Source: Syntrophaceae bacterium UBA6109 (GTDB taxonomy: Bacteria; Desulfobacterota; Syntrophia; Syntrophales; UBA6109). From it: 64,000 bases of DNA. The notes below the pieces were generated by a model, which had not been told where the DNA came from, made no database searches, and saw nothing but the letters and a program-made list of their open reading frames with translations. The translations under genes were made by a program, and so were the position numbers. This document shows positions 8,487 to 17,464 of the stretch, one piece after another (the stretch's first letter is position 1; each line of letters starts with the position of its first letter). The stretch lies in contig DIWJ01000026.1 of assembly GCA_002428445.1 (NCBI GenBank), forward strand, positions 73,311 through 137,310. Direction: 5' to 3'.

Positions 8487-10543
8487 TCAACCGGGAAACC
8501 ACCGACCTGACGCTCTTCGTGAGGACGTCCGAAGAGGATGTCGCCCGCTGGGACCGAAGCCGCATCGTCGACGCGCTTTTGCGCGAAACCGGCATCGACC
8601 TCGAAACGGCGGAGAAGATCAGCCGAGACGTCGAGCGCCAGATCGTTTCCTCGGGCATCAGTCTCCTGACAACGGCGCTGGTCCGCGAACTGGTGGACGC
8701 GAAGCTCGTCGAGCGCGGCCTCGTGGAAGCAAGCCGCCTGCACGCCCGCCTGGGATTCCCCCTCTACGACGTCCGGCAGCTCATCTCACTGCAGAACAAG
8801 GAAAACGCGAACATCCCGCACGGGCCGGAAGGGACGAACCTGGTCCTGGCCGAGGGAATCAAACGGGAATTCGCCCTCCGCGAGGTCTTTTCCGCCGACG
8901 TCGCATCGGCCCACGTCGCCGGCGACATCCATCTGCATGGACTGGGCTTCATCGACCGGCCCTACAGCTGCTGCCAGTCGCTTGAGTATCTCAAGAAATT
9001 CGGCCTCCGGCTCCCGCACGCCCTGAACGTCGCCAAACCGGCCAAACACGCCGAGGTCCTGCTGGCACACATGGTCCGCTTCGGGGCCGCCCTGCACGCG
9101 AACTTCGCCGGGGCGATCGCCTGGGATATCCTCAACCTGTCCTTTGCGCCCTACCTGACCGGCATGAACGACAAGGAAGTCCGCCAGTTCGCACAGATGC
9201 TTGTCTACGAGTTTTCCCAGTTGACCTCCGCCCGGGGCGGGCAGTCCATGTTCACGGATATCCACCTGTACTGGCACGTGCCCGCCGTCCTTCGGGACGT
9301 CGAGGCGATTGGACCGGCCGGCCTGCCCACCGGCAGGCTCTGGTCCGATTACGAAGGAGAGGCGAGACGTTTTGCGGGGGCGATCTTCAACGTTTTCCGC
9401 AGAGGGGACGGAACGGGCAAGCCCTTCGTCTTCCCCCGCCCGGTCGTTCACCTGAACGACGCCTTTTTCGCCTCGAAAGACTCCGCGGAATTTCTCCGAC
9501 TGATCTGCGATGTCGCGGCGGAAAAGGGCAACACCTGCTTTTCCTTCGATCGCGGAAACGAATCCCCCCTTCCCTGCGACGGCTTCCCGCAGGGTGAAGA
9601 GGCGGAACGCCCGGAACCCTGGAAGATGCGCTCCGCCGCCATGCAGAACGTGACCCTCAACCTCCCCCGCCTGGGATACCGGTCTGGCGGGGATGAAGGC
9701 CGGCTCTACGAACTCGCCGCCGGAACCCTGGCGCTTGCCGTCAAGGCCCACCATCAGAAAAAGGCTTTCATGGAAAAGCTGCTTTCCCTCGGTGAAGAAG
9801 GGCCGCTTTCCCTGCTGGCGATGCGCACCGACGGCCTCCCCTACCTGCGACCCGACCGCACGGTGTACCTGATCGGCCTTGCGGGGCTCAATGAGCTCGC
9901 CAAGATCCATACGGGGAAGGAGTTGCACGAAAGCCCGGAGGCCGTCCGTTTCAGCCTCGTGTTCGTCTCACGGCTCCGGGAAGAGACCCGCAAAGTGGAG
10001 CAGGAGACTGGCCTGCGCCTCATCCTGGAACAGACTCCGGCCGAGACGACCGCCTACCGTTTCGCAAGGCTCGATCTGAAGCATTTCTCGCCTGCGGCCG
10101 GCCGCTGCGTCCGCGGGGTGGCGCGCGGCGGCGTCTATTACACGAACTCCACGCATCTGAGCGTCTCCGCAGACGTGACGCCCATGGAACGGGCGAAGAC
10201 GGAAGGGCTTTTGCATCCTCTCATTGAAGGAACCGCCGCGACAACGGTTTGGCTCGGCGAACCCCCGCCGGCCGGCGGGGAAATCGCCCGGATCGTGGAG
10301 AACGCCTTCCGAAAGACAGCCGCCAAGTCCCTCGTCTTTTCACCGGATTTTACGACCTGCGCGGCCTGCGGCGCCACAAGCCGCGGCGGCGGCGAAACCT
10401 GCGCCGTCTGCAGCTCGGACCGCGTGGACGGAATCGCCATGATTACGCAGTACTTCAGCCGCGTTTCCGGATGGAACCGGGGAAAACTCTCCGAGTGGAA
10501 GGACCGCCGGCGGTTCAGCGCCGGCACGCCCCCGAACGCTTGA
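8483..10543 (+). CDS. nrdD: Anaerobic (class III) ribonucleoside-triphosphate reductase
   Basis: 686 residues. The N-terminal ~100 form an ATP-cone allosteric domain (VARWDRSRIVDALLRETGID). The catalytic barrel follows, with typical segments HIHLHGLGFIDRPYSCCQSLEYL, SLAQ-type helices and FTDIHLYWHVP. Near the C-terminus are a zinc ribbon with cysteines at about 626, 629, 640 and 643, and the glycyl-radical loop RVSGW (glycine about residue 663). The enzyme reduces ribonucleotides to deoxyribonucleotides using an oxygen-sensitive glycyl radical, which marks an anaerobic lifestyle. The activating radical-SAM enzyme NrdG is not beside it in this window, so it must be encoded elsewhere or beyond. 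It overlaps the HD phosphohydrolase gene by four bases. Confidence 0.93.
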   Translation: MINRETTDLTLFVRTSEEDVARWDRSRIVDALLRETGIDLETAEKISRDVERQIVSSGISLLTTALVRELVDAKLVERGLVEASRLHARLGFPLYDVRQLISLQNKENANIPHGPEGTNLVLAEGIKREFALREVFSADVASAHVAGDIHLHGLGFIDRPYSCCQSLEYLKKFGLRLPHALNVAKPAKHAEVLLAHMVRFGAALHANFAGAIAWDILNLSFAPYLTGMNDKEVRQFAQMLVYEFSQLTSARGGQSMFTDIHLYWHVPAVLRDVEAIGPAGLPTGRLWSDYEGEARRFAGAIFNVFRRGDGTGKPFVFPRPVVHLNDAFFASKDSAEFLRLICDVAAEKGNTCFSFDRGNESPLPCDGFPQGEEAERPEPWKMRSAAMQNVTLNLPRLGYRSGGDEGRLYELAAGTLALAVKAHHQKKAFMEKLLSLGEEGPLSLLAMRTDGLPYLRPDRTVYLIGLAGLNELAKIHTGKELHESPEAVRFSLVFVSRLREETRKVEQETGLRLILEQTPAETTAYRFARLDLKHFSPAAGRCVRGVARGGVYYTNSTHLSVSADVTPMERAKTEGLLHPLIEGTAATTVWLGEPPPAGGEIARIVENAFRKTAAKSLVFSPDFTTCAACGATSRGGGETCAVCSSDRVDGIAMITQYFSRVSGWNRGKLSEWKDRRRFSAGTPPNA

Positions 10544-10561
10544 ACCCGGAATGACAGCGCA

Positions 10562-10665
10562 AGGCCGAGGAGCGAGGCGTACTGGGATGTACGCCGCAGC
10601 GACGAGGGACGACGCCCAACGCCGCATCCGGGCTTTTTCCTGAGCCGCCAGCCTTGACACCCCCA
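10562..10665 (+). repeat. 104-bp direct repeat, copy 1
   Basis: This copy lies just behind nrdD. It matches copy 2 (10786-10889) over 104 bases with about five substitutions. Inside is a short hairpin, GGCGTAC-tgggat-GTACGCC. The element has no coding potential and resembles dispersed GC-rich intergenic repeats seen in deltaproteobacterial genomes; that family link is from memory. Confidence 0.85.
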
Positions 10666-10785
10666 AAGATATCCCCCGCCTCTGAAAAAAACTCATGCCC
10701 GCGGGATGCGATTCGCCGCCTTTCTACCTCACAAACTTCCGGAATCCCCGGCGGCTCTGCAAAAAGTCCGGAGGCAAGGCGCGCG

Positions 10786-10889
10786 AGGCCGAGGAGCGAG
10801 GCGTACTGCGATGTACGCCGCAGCGACAAGGGACGACGTGCAACGCCGCATCCGGGCGTTTTCCTGAGCCGCCAGCCTTGACACCCCCA
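10786..10889 (+). repeat. 104-bp direct repeat, copy 2
   Basis: Second copy, about 120 bases after the first. Substitutions fall in the hairpin loop (tgcgat), and in the middle third. Its 3' end (ccttgacaccccca) contains TTGACA, which here is followed at 17 bases by TATATT, so this copy contributes half of the promoter of the downstream gmhA-grpE-dnaK genes. Confidence 0.85.
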
Positions 10890-10906
10890 CCCACGATACC
10901 TATATT
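10878..10906 (+). promoter_or_regulatory. Sigma-70-type promoter for gmhA-grpE-dnaK
   Basis: TTGACA at 10878-10883, a 17-base spacer and TATATT at 10901-10906, 29 bases before the gmhA start. The -35 box lies within repeat copy 2 and the -10 box just outside it. Copy 1 has the same TTGACA but no -10 at that distance. Confidence 0.7.
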
Positions 10907-10935
10907 AGCGCAGAATTTTGAGGTCTTGTGACGTT

Positions 10936-11520
10936 ATGGAAGACTATATCCTGAAAATCTTTAGGGAAAGTATTCAGCTGAAGGAGAGTTTCGTCAGCGA
11001 GAATCTTGTCCGGATCGTCAACGTCGTCGAGGCGATCACGGCAGCGCTGAAAGCAGGGAATAAGATCCTGCTTTTCGGCAACGGAGGATCGGCGGCAGAC
11101 GCCCAGCATCTGGCCGCGGAATTCGTCAATCGCTTCATTATCGAGCGTCCCCCGCTTCCGGCGATTGCATTGTCGACGGATTCCTCGGTACTGACCAGCA
11201 TCGGCAACGATTACAGCTTCAGCGAGGTTTTCAGCAAGCAGATCCGCGCCATCGGCCAGACGGGCGATGTGGCTTGGGGAATATCGACGAGCGGAATGTC
11301 GCCGAATGTCGTGAAGGCCCTCGATACGGCAAAAAAGATGGGATTGGTCACGGTTGGCTTCACCGGGAAGGACGGCGGCGACGTCGCCCGGATCGCCGAT
11401 TTCAATCTCAACGTGTCCTCCAACAGCACCCCGAGGATTCAAGAGGTCCATATCACCGTCGGGCACGTCATCTGCGAGATGGTGGACTTCAAACTCTTTC
11501 AGAAACCGGATGTGAAATAG
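10936..11520 (+). CDS. gmhA: Phosphoheptose isomerase
   Basis: 194 residues, full length for GmhA. It converts sedoheptulose 7-phosphate to D-glycero-D-manno-heptose 7-phosphate in the cytoplasm, the first step of the ADP-heptose pathway for the LPS inner core. The SIS fold is visible: GNGGSAADAQHLAAEFVNRF (residues ~53-72) binds substrate and zinc, and GISTSGMSPNV plus the C-terminal HITVGHVICEMVD complete the active site. The ATG at 10936 is chosen as in the family; a TTG at 10918 would add six unlikely residues. It follows the repeat-derived promoter and precedes grpE by 85 bases. It indicates a Gram-negative with heptose-containing LPS. Confidence 0.93.
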   Translation: MEDYILKIFRESIQLKESFVSENLVRIVNVVEAITAALKAGNKILLFGNGGSAADAQHLAAEFVNRFIIERPPLPAIALSTDSSVLTSIGNDYSFSEVFSKQIRAIGQTGDVAWGISTSGMSPNVVKALDTAKKMGLVTVGFTGKDGGDVARIADFNLNVSSNSTPRIQEVHITVGHVICEMVDFKLFQKPDVK

Positions 11521-11605
11521 AGAACACTCCAAACGATCGATTGCGCTTCCCCGCGGACCACAGGGGTCATCGGCGTTTTCGTGGACAAGGACAGACGGTA
11601 GCGAA

Positions 11606-12199
11606 ATGACAAGAAAAGAGAAGGACGAAGAAAAAAAGGAATCTGCGCAGGCCTCGCCGGAACCCGCAGACGGACAATCATCGAACCCCGTTGAAGATCC
11701 GACAAAGAAGCTGGCGCTCAAGGAGGCCGAGGCAGCGGCAAACTACGACAAATTCGTGCGTGCCGCGGCCGATCTGGATAACTACAAGAAGCGTGCGGCT
11801 AAGGAGAAGACCGAAGCGCTGAAATACGGCAACGAAACCCTGCTTCGCGACATCCTGCCTTTACTGGACGGGATCGACCGGGCCTTGCAGCATGCCACGA
11901 AATCGGAGGATTTCGAGGCCTTTCGCCAGGGGCTGGTCGTTCTGCGGGATCAATTTCTCCAGGCCCTGGAGAAGCATGGCGTGCAGCGCATCGAAAGCCT
12001 CGGCAAGGATTTTGACCCCAACTTCCACGAGGCGATGCTGCAGGTGGAAACGGATGAACACGATCACAACAAGGTGATCGAGGAATACGAAAAAGGATAT
12101 CTTCTCAATGGAAGGCTTCTCCGGCCGGCACGCGTCTCCGTGTCGAAGAATATTCGCGGGGCAGCGGACTTATCCGAATCGAACCAAGGAGGACGGTAA
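11606..12199 (+). CDS. grpE: GrpE nucleotide exchange factor
   Basis: 197 residues. GrpE releases ADP from DnaK and thereby resets the chaperone cycle. An acidic, disordered N-terminus is followed by the long coiled-coil helix ([56 protein letters not shown]) and the C-terminal beta domain with the family motif near [20 protein letters not shown] and [18 protein letters not shown]. Its stop is one base before the dnaK ATG, so the two are one operon. No CIRCE element or other heat-shock operator is visible in the 85 bases upstream. Confidence 0.95.
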   Translation: MTRKEKDEEKKESAQASPEPADGQSSNPVEDPTKKLALKEAEAAANYDKFVRAAADLDNYKKRAAKEKTEALKYGNETLLRDILPLLDGIDRALQHATKSEDFEAFRQGLVVLRDQFLQALEKHGVQRIESLGKDFDPNFHEAMLQVETDEHDHNKVIEEYEKGYLLNGRLLRPARVSVSKNIRGAADLSESNQGGR

Positions 12200-12200
12200 C

Positions 12201-14132
12201 ATGGCAAAAATCATCGGAATTGACCTGGGAACGACCAACTCTTGCGTCGCCATCATGGAAGGCGGTGATCCGGTCGTCATCGCCAATGCGGAGGGAAATC
12301 GTACAACCCCCTCCATGGTGGCGTTCATGGACAACGGCGAGAGGCTGGTGGGCCAGTCCGCCAAGCGGCAGGCGGTGACCAACCCGGAAAATACGGTTTA
12401 TGCGATCAAGCGGCTTATCGGCCGCAAGTATCACAGCAAGGAAGTGCAGTACGACAGGACCGTGATCCCCTACAAGATTGCGGAGGCCAAGAACGGCGAC
12501 GCCGCGGTGGACATCCGCGGCCGGGAATACAGTCCGGCGGAGATCTCCTCGATGATCCTGGTGAAGATGAAACAGACCGCCGACGATTATCTGGGTGAGA
12601 AAATCAAAGATGCGGTCATCACCGTTCCCGCCTACTTCAACGACTCGCAGCGCCAGGCGACAAAAGACGCCGGGAAGATCGCGGGATTGAACGTCCTGCG
12701 CATCATCAACGAACCGACGGCGGCGGCACTTGCCTATGGCCTTGACAAAAAGCATGACCAGAAGATCGCCGTCTTCGACCTGGGCGGAGGGACGTTCGAT
12801 ATCTCGATCCTCGAACTGGGAGACGGGGTCTTCGAGGTGAAATCCACCAACGGCGACACGCATCTCGGAGGCGAGGACTTCGACCAGCGCGTCATCGATT
12901 TCATTGCGAGCGAATTCAAGAAGGAACAGGGGATCGATTTGCGCAAGGACAAGATGGCGCTGCAACGCCTCAAGGAAGCGGCGGAGAAGGCAAAGATCGA
13001 ACTTTCCAGCTCGCTGGAGACGGACATCAATCTGCCGTTCGTCACGGCCGATGCCTCGGGCCCCAAGCACCTGCAGATGAAGATGACCCGCGCCAAGCTG
13101 GAAACCCTTGTTGAGGATCTTGTGGAAAAGACGTTGGGGCCCTGCAAGACAGCGCTCAAGGATGCCAATCTCACGGCGAAGGACATTGACGAGGTGATCC
13201 TCGTCGGCGGCATGACCCGCATGCCCCGCGTCCAGCAGCAGGTGAAAGAGCTGTTCGGAAAGGAACCCAACAAGAGCGTCAATCCCGATGAAGTCGTGGC
13301 CGTCGGTGCGGCGATCCAGGGCGGCGTCCTCTCGGGCGACGTCAAGGATGTCCTGCTTCTGGACGTGACGCCGCTGTCTCTGGGTATCGAAACCCTGGGA
13401 GGGGTCATGACGAAGCTGATCGAGAAGAACACGACGATTCCGACGCGAAAGAGCCAGATATTCTCCACGGCGGCCGACAACCAGCCGGCGGTGAGCATCC
13501 ACGTCCTGCAGGGCGAGCGTCCGATGGCGGGCGACAACAGGACGCTGGGCCGCTTCGAACTGGTCGGCATTCCGCCGGCGCCCCGCGGCGTTCCGCAGGT
13601 TGAGGTGACCTTCGACATCGACGCAAACGGCATCGTCCACGTTTCCGCCAAGGACCTGGGAACCGGCAAGGAGCAGAGCATCAAGATCACCGCTTCCAGC
13701 GGACTCTCCGATCAGGAGATCCAGAAACTCGTGAAGGAAGCGGAGCTCCATGCGGAAGACGACAAGAAGAAGAAGGAACTCATCGAGGCCCGCAATCAGG
13801 CGGACGCCCTGGCGTACAGCGTGGAGAAGAACGTCAAGGAGTTCGGCGACAAGATCGACTCCTGCGAGAAGACGAAGATCGAGGAGGCTGCCCAGAAGCT
13901 CAGGAAGGCCATGGAAGGTGAAGACATTGACGCCCTCCGCGCGGCCCAGGAAGAACTGACGACCGCCTCGCACAAGCTGGCGGAGGCGATGTACGCCAAG
14001 ACGGCAGGCCAGGGCCAGGCGGGGCCGCAACCGGGCGCTGGCGCAGGTCCAGGGGCCGGAGCCGGTGCGCAGGCATCCGCCGGCAAGAAGGATGAAGATG
14101 TCGTCGATGCCGACTTCGAGGACGTAAAGTAA
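12201..14132 (+). CDS. dnaK: Chaperone DnaK (Hsp70)
   Basis: 643 residues, standard length. The ATPase domain opens with [19 protein letters not shown] and contains [17 protein letters not shown] and [15 protein letters not shown]; the substrate-binding domain begins around [20 protein letters not shown] and the lid ends in a Gly/Ala/Gln-rich tail and the conserved acidic EEVD-like end [13 protein letters not shown]. An AAGGAGGACGG ribosome site precedes the ATG at 12201; the open frame extends upstream but that part overlaps grpE. DnaK folds nascent and stress-damaged proteins with GrpE (next to it) and DnaJ (encoded separately near 62 kb). A strong terminator follows at 14153. Confidence 0.97.
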   Translation: MAKIIGIDLGTTNSCVAIMEGGDPVVIANAEGNRTTPSMVAFMDNGERLVGQSAKRQAVTNPENTVYAIKRLIGRKYHSKEVQYDRTVIPYKIAEAKNGDAAVDIRGREYSPAEISSMILVKMKQTADDYLGEKIKDAVITVPAYFNDSQRQATKDAGKIAGLNVLRIINEPTAAALAYGLDKKHDQKIAVFDLGGGTFDISILELGDGVFEVKSTNGDTHLGGEDFDQRVIDFIASEFKKEQGIDLRKDKMALQRLKEAAEKAKIELSSSLETDINLPFVTADASGPKHLQMKMTRAKLETLVEDLVEKTLGPCKTALKDANLTAKDIDEVILVGGMTRMPRVQQQVKELFGKEPNKSVNPDEVVAVGAAIQGGVLSGDVKDVLLLDVTPLSLGIETLGGVMTKLIEKNTTIPTRKSQIFSTAADNQPAVSIHVLQGERPMAGDNRTLGRFELVGIPPAPRGVPQVEVTFDIDANGIVHVSAKDLGTGKEQSIKITASSGLSDQEIQKLVKEAELHAEDDKKKKELIEARNQADALAYSVEKNVKEFGDKIDSCEKTKIEEAAQKLRKAMEGEDIDALRAAQEELTTASHKLAEAMYAKTAGQGQAGPQPGAGAGPGAGAGAQASAGKKDEDVVDADFEDVK

Positions 14133-14152
14133 CCTGCCTCCATCGCACGATC

Positions 14153-14190
14153 AGAGGGCCCGGAACGCAAACCGGGCCCTCTTGTTTTTT
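14153..14190 (+). terminator. Rho-independent terminator after dnaK
   Basis: A perfect 11-bp stem (AGAGGGCCCGG / CCGGGCCCTCT) with an 8-base loop, followed by TTGTTTTTT. It closes the grpE-dnaK transcript. Confidence 0.9.
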
Positions 14191-14206
14191 GGGGAAGGCG
14201 GGTGGC

Positions 14207-14235
14207 TTCACATAACCTGACCCGTATGCTATAGG
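14207..14235 (+). promoter_or_regulatory. Possible promoter for the periplasmic binding protein gene
   Basis: TTCACA (14207-14212), 17-base spacer, TATAGG (14230-14235), located between the dnaK terminator and the ATG at 14271. Both boxes match consensus only partly. Confidence 0.4.
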
Positions 14236-14270
14236 GTTCCAATCCTTTGCGATGGCATCGGTTGCTGCAC

Positions 14271-15545
14271 ATGAAAAAAACGATACGGACATCGGCATCT
14301 CTTATCGCCGCCGCCGCCCTTCTCCTGACGGTCCTGGCTGCGGCGGGCCCTCTGCAGGGGGCGGACAAGCGAATCCTGGCTTCCTCTCCCGACGCCTACC
14401 GGAACAGTGGACTTGCTGAGACGCCCGCTGCGGCGGATTCGGTGGACCGCGATGCCATCGGGTTCATCCTGCCCATGTCGGGGCGATACGCAGCCTATGG
14501 AAAGAGAGCACTCGACGCCGTCGTCCTTGCCGCCGGTCTCTTCGATCCCCGGAAGCGGACAAGGGCGAAGCTGGTCATCGAGGACTCCGAGAGCGATCCC
14601 GACGCCAGCCTCCGGGCTGTCGACCGGCTTGTCGAGAAGGACGGCGTGATCTGCCTGGTCGGCCCGCTGGGCGTCGTCGAGGCCCAGACGGCCGCAGCGG
14701 AGGCCCAGCGCCTCCAGGTGCCGATTCTTGCCATGACGTCGAAGGAAGGAATATCTGAAATCGGTCCCTTCGTCTTCCGCAACTTCCTGACGGCGCGCAT
14801 GCAGGTGCGGGCGCTGGCGGGATACGCCGTGCAGAAGCTCGGCCTCAGTCGTTTCGCCATCCTGTATCCGCAAGACGCCTACGGGCAGGAGATGGTGCGG
14901 TTGTTTCGCGCTGAGGTCCTGCGGCTCGGGGGACAGATCCGCAAGGTGAAGGCCTACGACAGGGCGAAGACAGATTTCGGCGGCGAGATCCGTTTTCTCA
15001 CGGGGCGGCCCGTTCCGCACAGCATCGGTTTCGGCAAGGATCAGCGCAAGGAACCGCTTCCGACCGCTCGGCCCGTGGATTTCGACGCCCTCTTCATCCC
15101 GGACAGCTACGAGCGTGTGCAGATGATCGCCCCGCAGATGGCTTTTCACGACGTCAAGGGCGTTCAACTGCTGGGCACGAACGGCTGGAATTCCCCCGAT
15201 CTCCTGAAGGGCGGCGCCGAGCATCTGGAAGGAGCGGTGTTCGTAGACGACTATTTCGCGGGCGGATACAACCCCGAACTCAACGATTTTACCGATTCCT
15301 TCTATTCCGCCTTCGGAAGAGAACCTGACGGCATGGAGGCAATCTGGTACGACGCCGCGGCCATCGCCGTTTCGATCGTCGAGAACGGACAGGCGGAAAC
15401 GCGTGATCAGTTCCGCGAGCGCCTCGCCGGTGTAACCGGATATCCAGGCGTGACCGGCAAGACCTCCTTTTCCCCCTCGCGGGACGCGGACAAGGAACTC
15501 TACCTGCTCCAGGTCCGGGAAGGACAGATCGTTCAGATCCGGTGA
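14271..15545 (+). CDS. Exported periplasmic binding-protein (type 1 fold, LivJ/LpoA-like)
   Basis: 424 residues. A signal peptide (MKKTIRTSASLIAAAALLLTVLAAAGPLQGA) is followed by a two-lobed type 1 periplasmic-binding fold: IGFILPMSGRYAAYGKRALDAVVLAAG, RTRAKLVIEDSESDPDASLRAVDRLVEKDGVICLVGPLG, VPILAMTSKEGISEIGPFVFRNFLT and FAILYPQDAYGQEM. This pattern is shared by branched-chain amino-acid binding proteins and by penicillin-binding-protein activators. No ABC permease or ATPase genes accompany it, so a sensory or cell-wall role is as likely as transport. The ATG at 14271 starts the signal peptide; an upstream TTG would spoil it. surE follows after 37 bases. Confidence 0.75.
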   Translation: MKKTIRTSASLIAAAALLLTVLAAAGPLQGADKRILASSPDAYRNSGLAETPAAADSVDRDAIGFILPMSGRYAAYGKRALDAVVLAAGLFDPRKRTRAKLVIEDSESDPDASLRAVDRLVEKDGVICLVGPLGVVEAQTAAAEAQRLQVPILAMTSKEGISEIGPFVFRNFLTARMQVRALAGYAVQKLGLSRFAILYPQDAYGQEMVRLFRAEVLRLGGQIRKVKAYDRAKTDFGGEIRFLTGRPVPHSIGFGKDQRKEPLPTARPVDFDALFIPDSYERVQMIAPQMAFHDVKGVQLLGTNGWNSPDLLKGGAEHLEGAVFVDDYFAGGYNPELNDFTDSFYSAFGREPDGMEAIWYDAAAIAVSIVENGQAETRDQFRERLAGVTGYPGVTGKTSFSPSRDADKELYLLQVREGQIVQIR

Positions 15546-15582
15546 CGCTGCACGGATCGGTGGCTCAAGGCAAGGTGATGTT

Positions 15583-16347
15583 GTGCGATATTTGCTGACC
15601 AACGACGATGGAATCTATGCAAAGGGACTGGCCGCCCTCTGCGAGGAACTGAGCCGGGATGCGGAGTGCATCGTCGTAGCGCCGGAAGTGGAGCAAAGCG
15701 CCGTCGGGCACGCCATCACGCTCTTCCGTCCCCTGATGGTGAGAAAGGCCCGCAAGAACGGAAAGCTGCTCGGTTACGCGGTGGCCGGCACACCCGCGGA
15801 CTGCGTCAAGATCGGCGTCCGCGAACTGGCGTGCGGCCCGGTGGATCTGGTCGTATCGGGAATCAATCTCGGCGCAAACGTGGGAATCAACGTCCTGTAT
15901 TCCGGAACCGTTTCCGCTGCGACGGAAGGGGCGATCCTCGGCGTGCCGGCGATGGCCGTTTCGCTGGATACGCACCGCGAGGCGGATTTTACCTTCGCCG
16001 CGAAGTTCGCCCGGCGGATGGCCTCTTTTATCCTGCAGTCACCGCTGCCGCCGGGCGTGGCCCTCAACATCAACGTACCCGCGATCCCGGAAGGCGAGAT
16101 CCAGGGTGTCCGGATTGCGAGGCAGAGTGGAACACCGCACTGGGAGAGTTTCGAAAAACGCGTGGACCCTCGTGAAAGGATTTACTACTGGCTGACGGGG
16201 GAAGCCGCGCCGAAAGACGGCGTCGATCCCGATTCCGACGAGGCGGCCCTGGCAAACCGCATGATCACCGTCACGCCCATTCACCACGACCTGACACGCC
16301 ACGATCTCATGAACCGGCTGAAGGAGAACCTCGCCGGATTGATCTGA
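15583..16347 (+). CDS. surE: 5'/3'-nucleotidase SurE
   Basis: 254 residues. SurE is a stress/stationary-phase nucleoside monophosphate phosphatase. The metal site is intact: LLTNDDGIYAKG at the N-terminus (two Asp), EQSAVGHAITL (Ser) and SGINLGANVG (Asn). The start is GTG with AAGGTG just upstream; the first residues MRYLLTNDDG fit the family exactly. It follows the binding-protein gene closely and likely shares its transcript. Confidence 0.95.
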   Translation: MRYLLTNDDGIYAKGLAALCEELSRDAECIVVAPEVEQSAVGHAITLFRPLMVRKARKNGKLLGYAVAGTPADCVKIGVRELACGPVDLVVSGINLGANVGINVLYSGTVSAATEGAILGVPAMAVSLDTHREADFTFAAKFARRMASFILQSPLPPGVALNINVPAIPEGEIQGVRIARQSGTPHWESFEKRVDPRERIYYWLTGEAAPKDGVDPDSDEAALANRMITVTPIHHDLTRHDLMNRLKENLAGLI

Positions 16348-16525
16348 AAAACCCTTCAGAAAAATTCTTTCTTGCGAAGAAGCCCTCGCGTCAGGCATTG
16401 CGGACGGAACGAAGCGATCTGTTGTCTTGAACAAGGATGGCCGCGTCGTGCGCTCATCGCAACGGCCTCTTCTTTGCCGCTGCGAGGCGAAGCAAACCGG
16501 CAGCGGGGTTGAGGCCGTCCACCCG

Positions 16526-17194
16526 TCAGGACTTGCCGAATTTTTCGAGATCCTTCAGGAGATTGTCGGCGGTTCGTCCCATGTCTTCCGCCTCGTCGCC
16601 GTCCGAAAAACCATCCGGCCCGCCTCCGCCAGATGCGGGGCCCTTGTCCGGAAAAAACTCGAAGGCGCCCACGAGACGCCCGTTGCGGTAGGTGGCGCGT
16701 TCCCGAAGACTCCCGCTCCTGTAGTAGGCCGCGTACTCTCCATCCCTCCGGTTGTTCAGGAAATGGCCCTTTTCCTTGAGCCGGCCGTTCTTGTAATAGG
16801 AACTGTAGGGACCGTCGAATTTTCCTTCCTTGAAGTGCTCTTCGTCGCGGATCCGACCGTTCCGAAAATGGAACAGGTACCGGCCATGGAGTTTCCCGTC
16901 GCGGCGCATTTCCACTTCGCGCGGCCCGCCGTCCTCATAAAAATTGGCATATTCCCCGTCGAGCTTCCCGTTGCGGAAGGTTCCGCGCTCGCGTACGCCC
17001 CCTTCCCTGTAATAGGACACGGCCGGCCCCTCTTTGCGCCCCTGCCGGAAAGAAAGCCGGACCATCACCTGGCCGTTGGAGAAATAGGAGACGTATTCCC
17101 CCTCCAGCTTTTCTCCGCGGAGATGCCTCAACTCCCGGATTCTTTGCCGGTCGTCTTTGACGACCTCTTCCTTCAGATCTTCCGGCTCGGACAT
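16526..17194 (-). CDS. MORN-repeat protein (YwqK-like)
   Basis: 222 residues built almost entirely from six tandem 24-residue units of the type 'GxYxxYYxNGxLxExgxFxNGk' (for example DGEYANFYEDGGPREVEMRRDGKL), starting near residue 30 and ending near residue 180, then a glycine-rich tail (GPASGGGGPDG). This is the MORN_2 repeat, which folds into an extended beta sheet; bacterial members are often labelled YwqK-family antitoxin, though that function is not general. No signal peptide is seen, so the product is cytoplasmic. The gene stands alone, convergent with surE and divergent from the HD gene. Confidence 0.85.
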   Translation of the reverse strand: MSEPEDLKEEVVKDDRQRIRELRHLRGEKLEGEYVSYFSNGQVMVRLSFRQGRKEGPAVSYYREGGVRERGTFRNGKLDGEYANFYEDGGPREVEMRRDGKLHGRYLFHFRNGRIRDEEHFKEGKFDGPYSSYYKNGRLKEKGHFLNNRRDGEYAAYYRSGSLRERATYRNGRLVGAFEFFPDKGPASGGGGPDGFSDGDEAEDMGRTADNLLKDLEKFGKS

Positions 17195-17464
17195 TCTATC
17201 CTTCCACTCCTCTCAGATCCGCAGGAACGGTGCGGGGCCCGTCCCCCGATCCGGAATCGAAGAAGCCGGCCCCGGAGAAGGCTTCTTTTTATCTCTTCCC
17301 GGCACATAGAGCTTGACCTTTCCGCTGTCCTCCGATAAGCTCTGCGAAACTATTCCTTCACTTTTCACTCTGCACGCCGTTCCCCGGGGAAACATTGCGA
17401 TTGTGAACAGGATCGCGCGCGTGCGGCGATTTGCACAAGACCAGACATCGACGGTCGTCCAGGC

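Noticed and set aside
11521..11605. CIRCE or other heat-shock operator before grpE
   Set aside because: I looked for the TTAGCACTC-N9-GAGTGCTAA pattern and did not find it; nothing else is convincing in these 85 bases.
12105..14030. 641-codon frame antisense to dnaK
   Set aside because: Long antisense frames opposite dnaK are a known artefact of its codon use; there is no ribosome site or domain.
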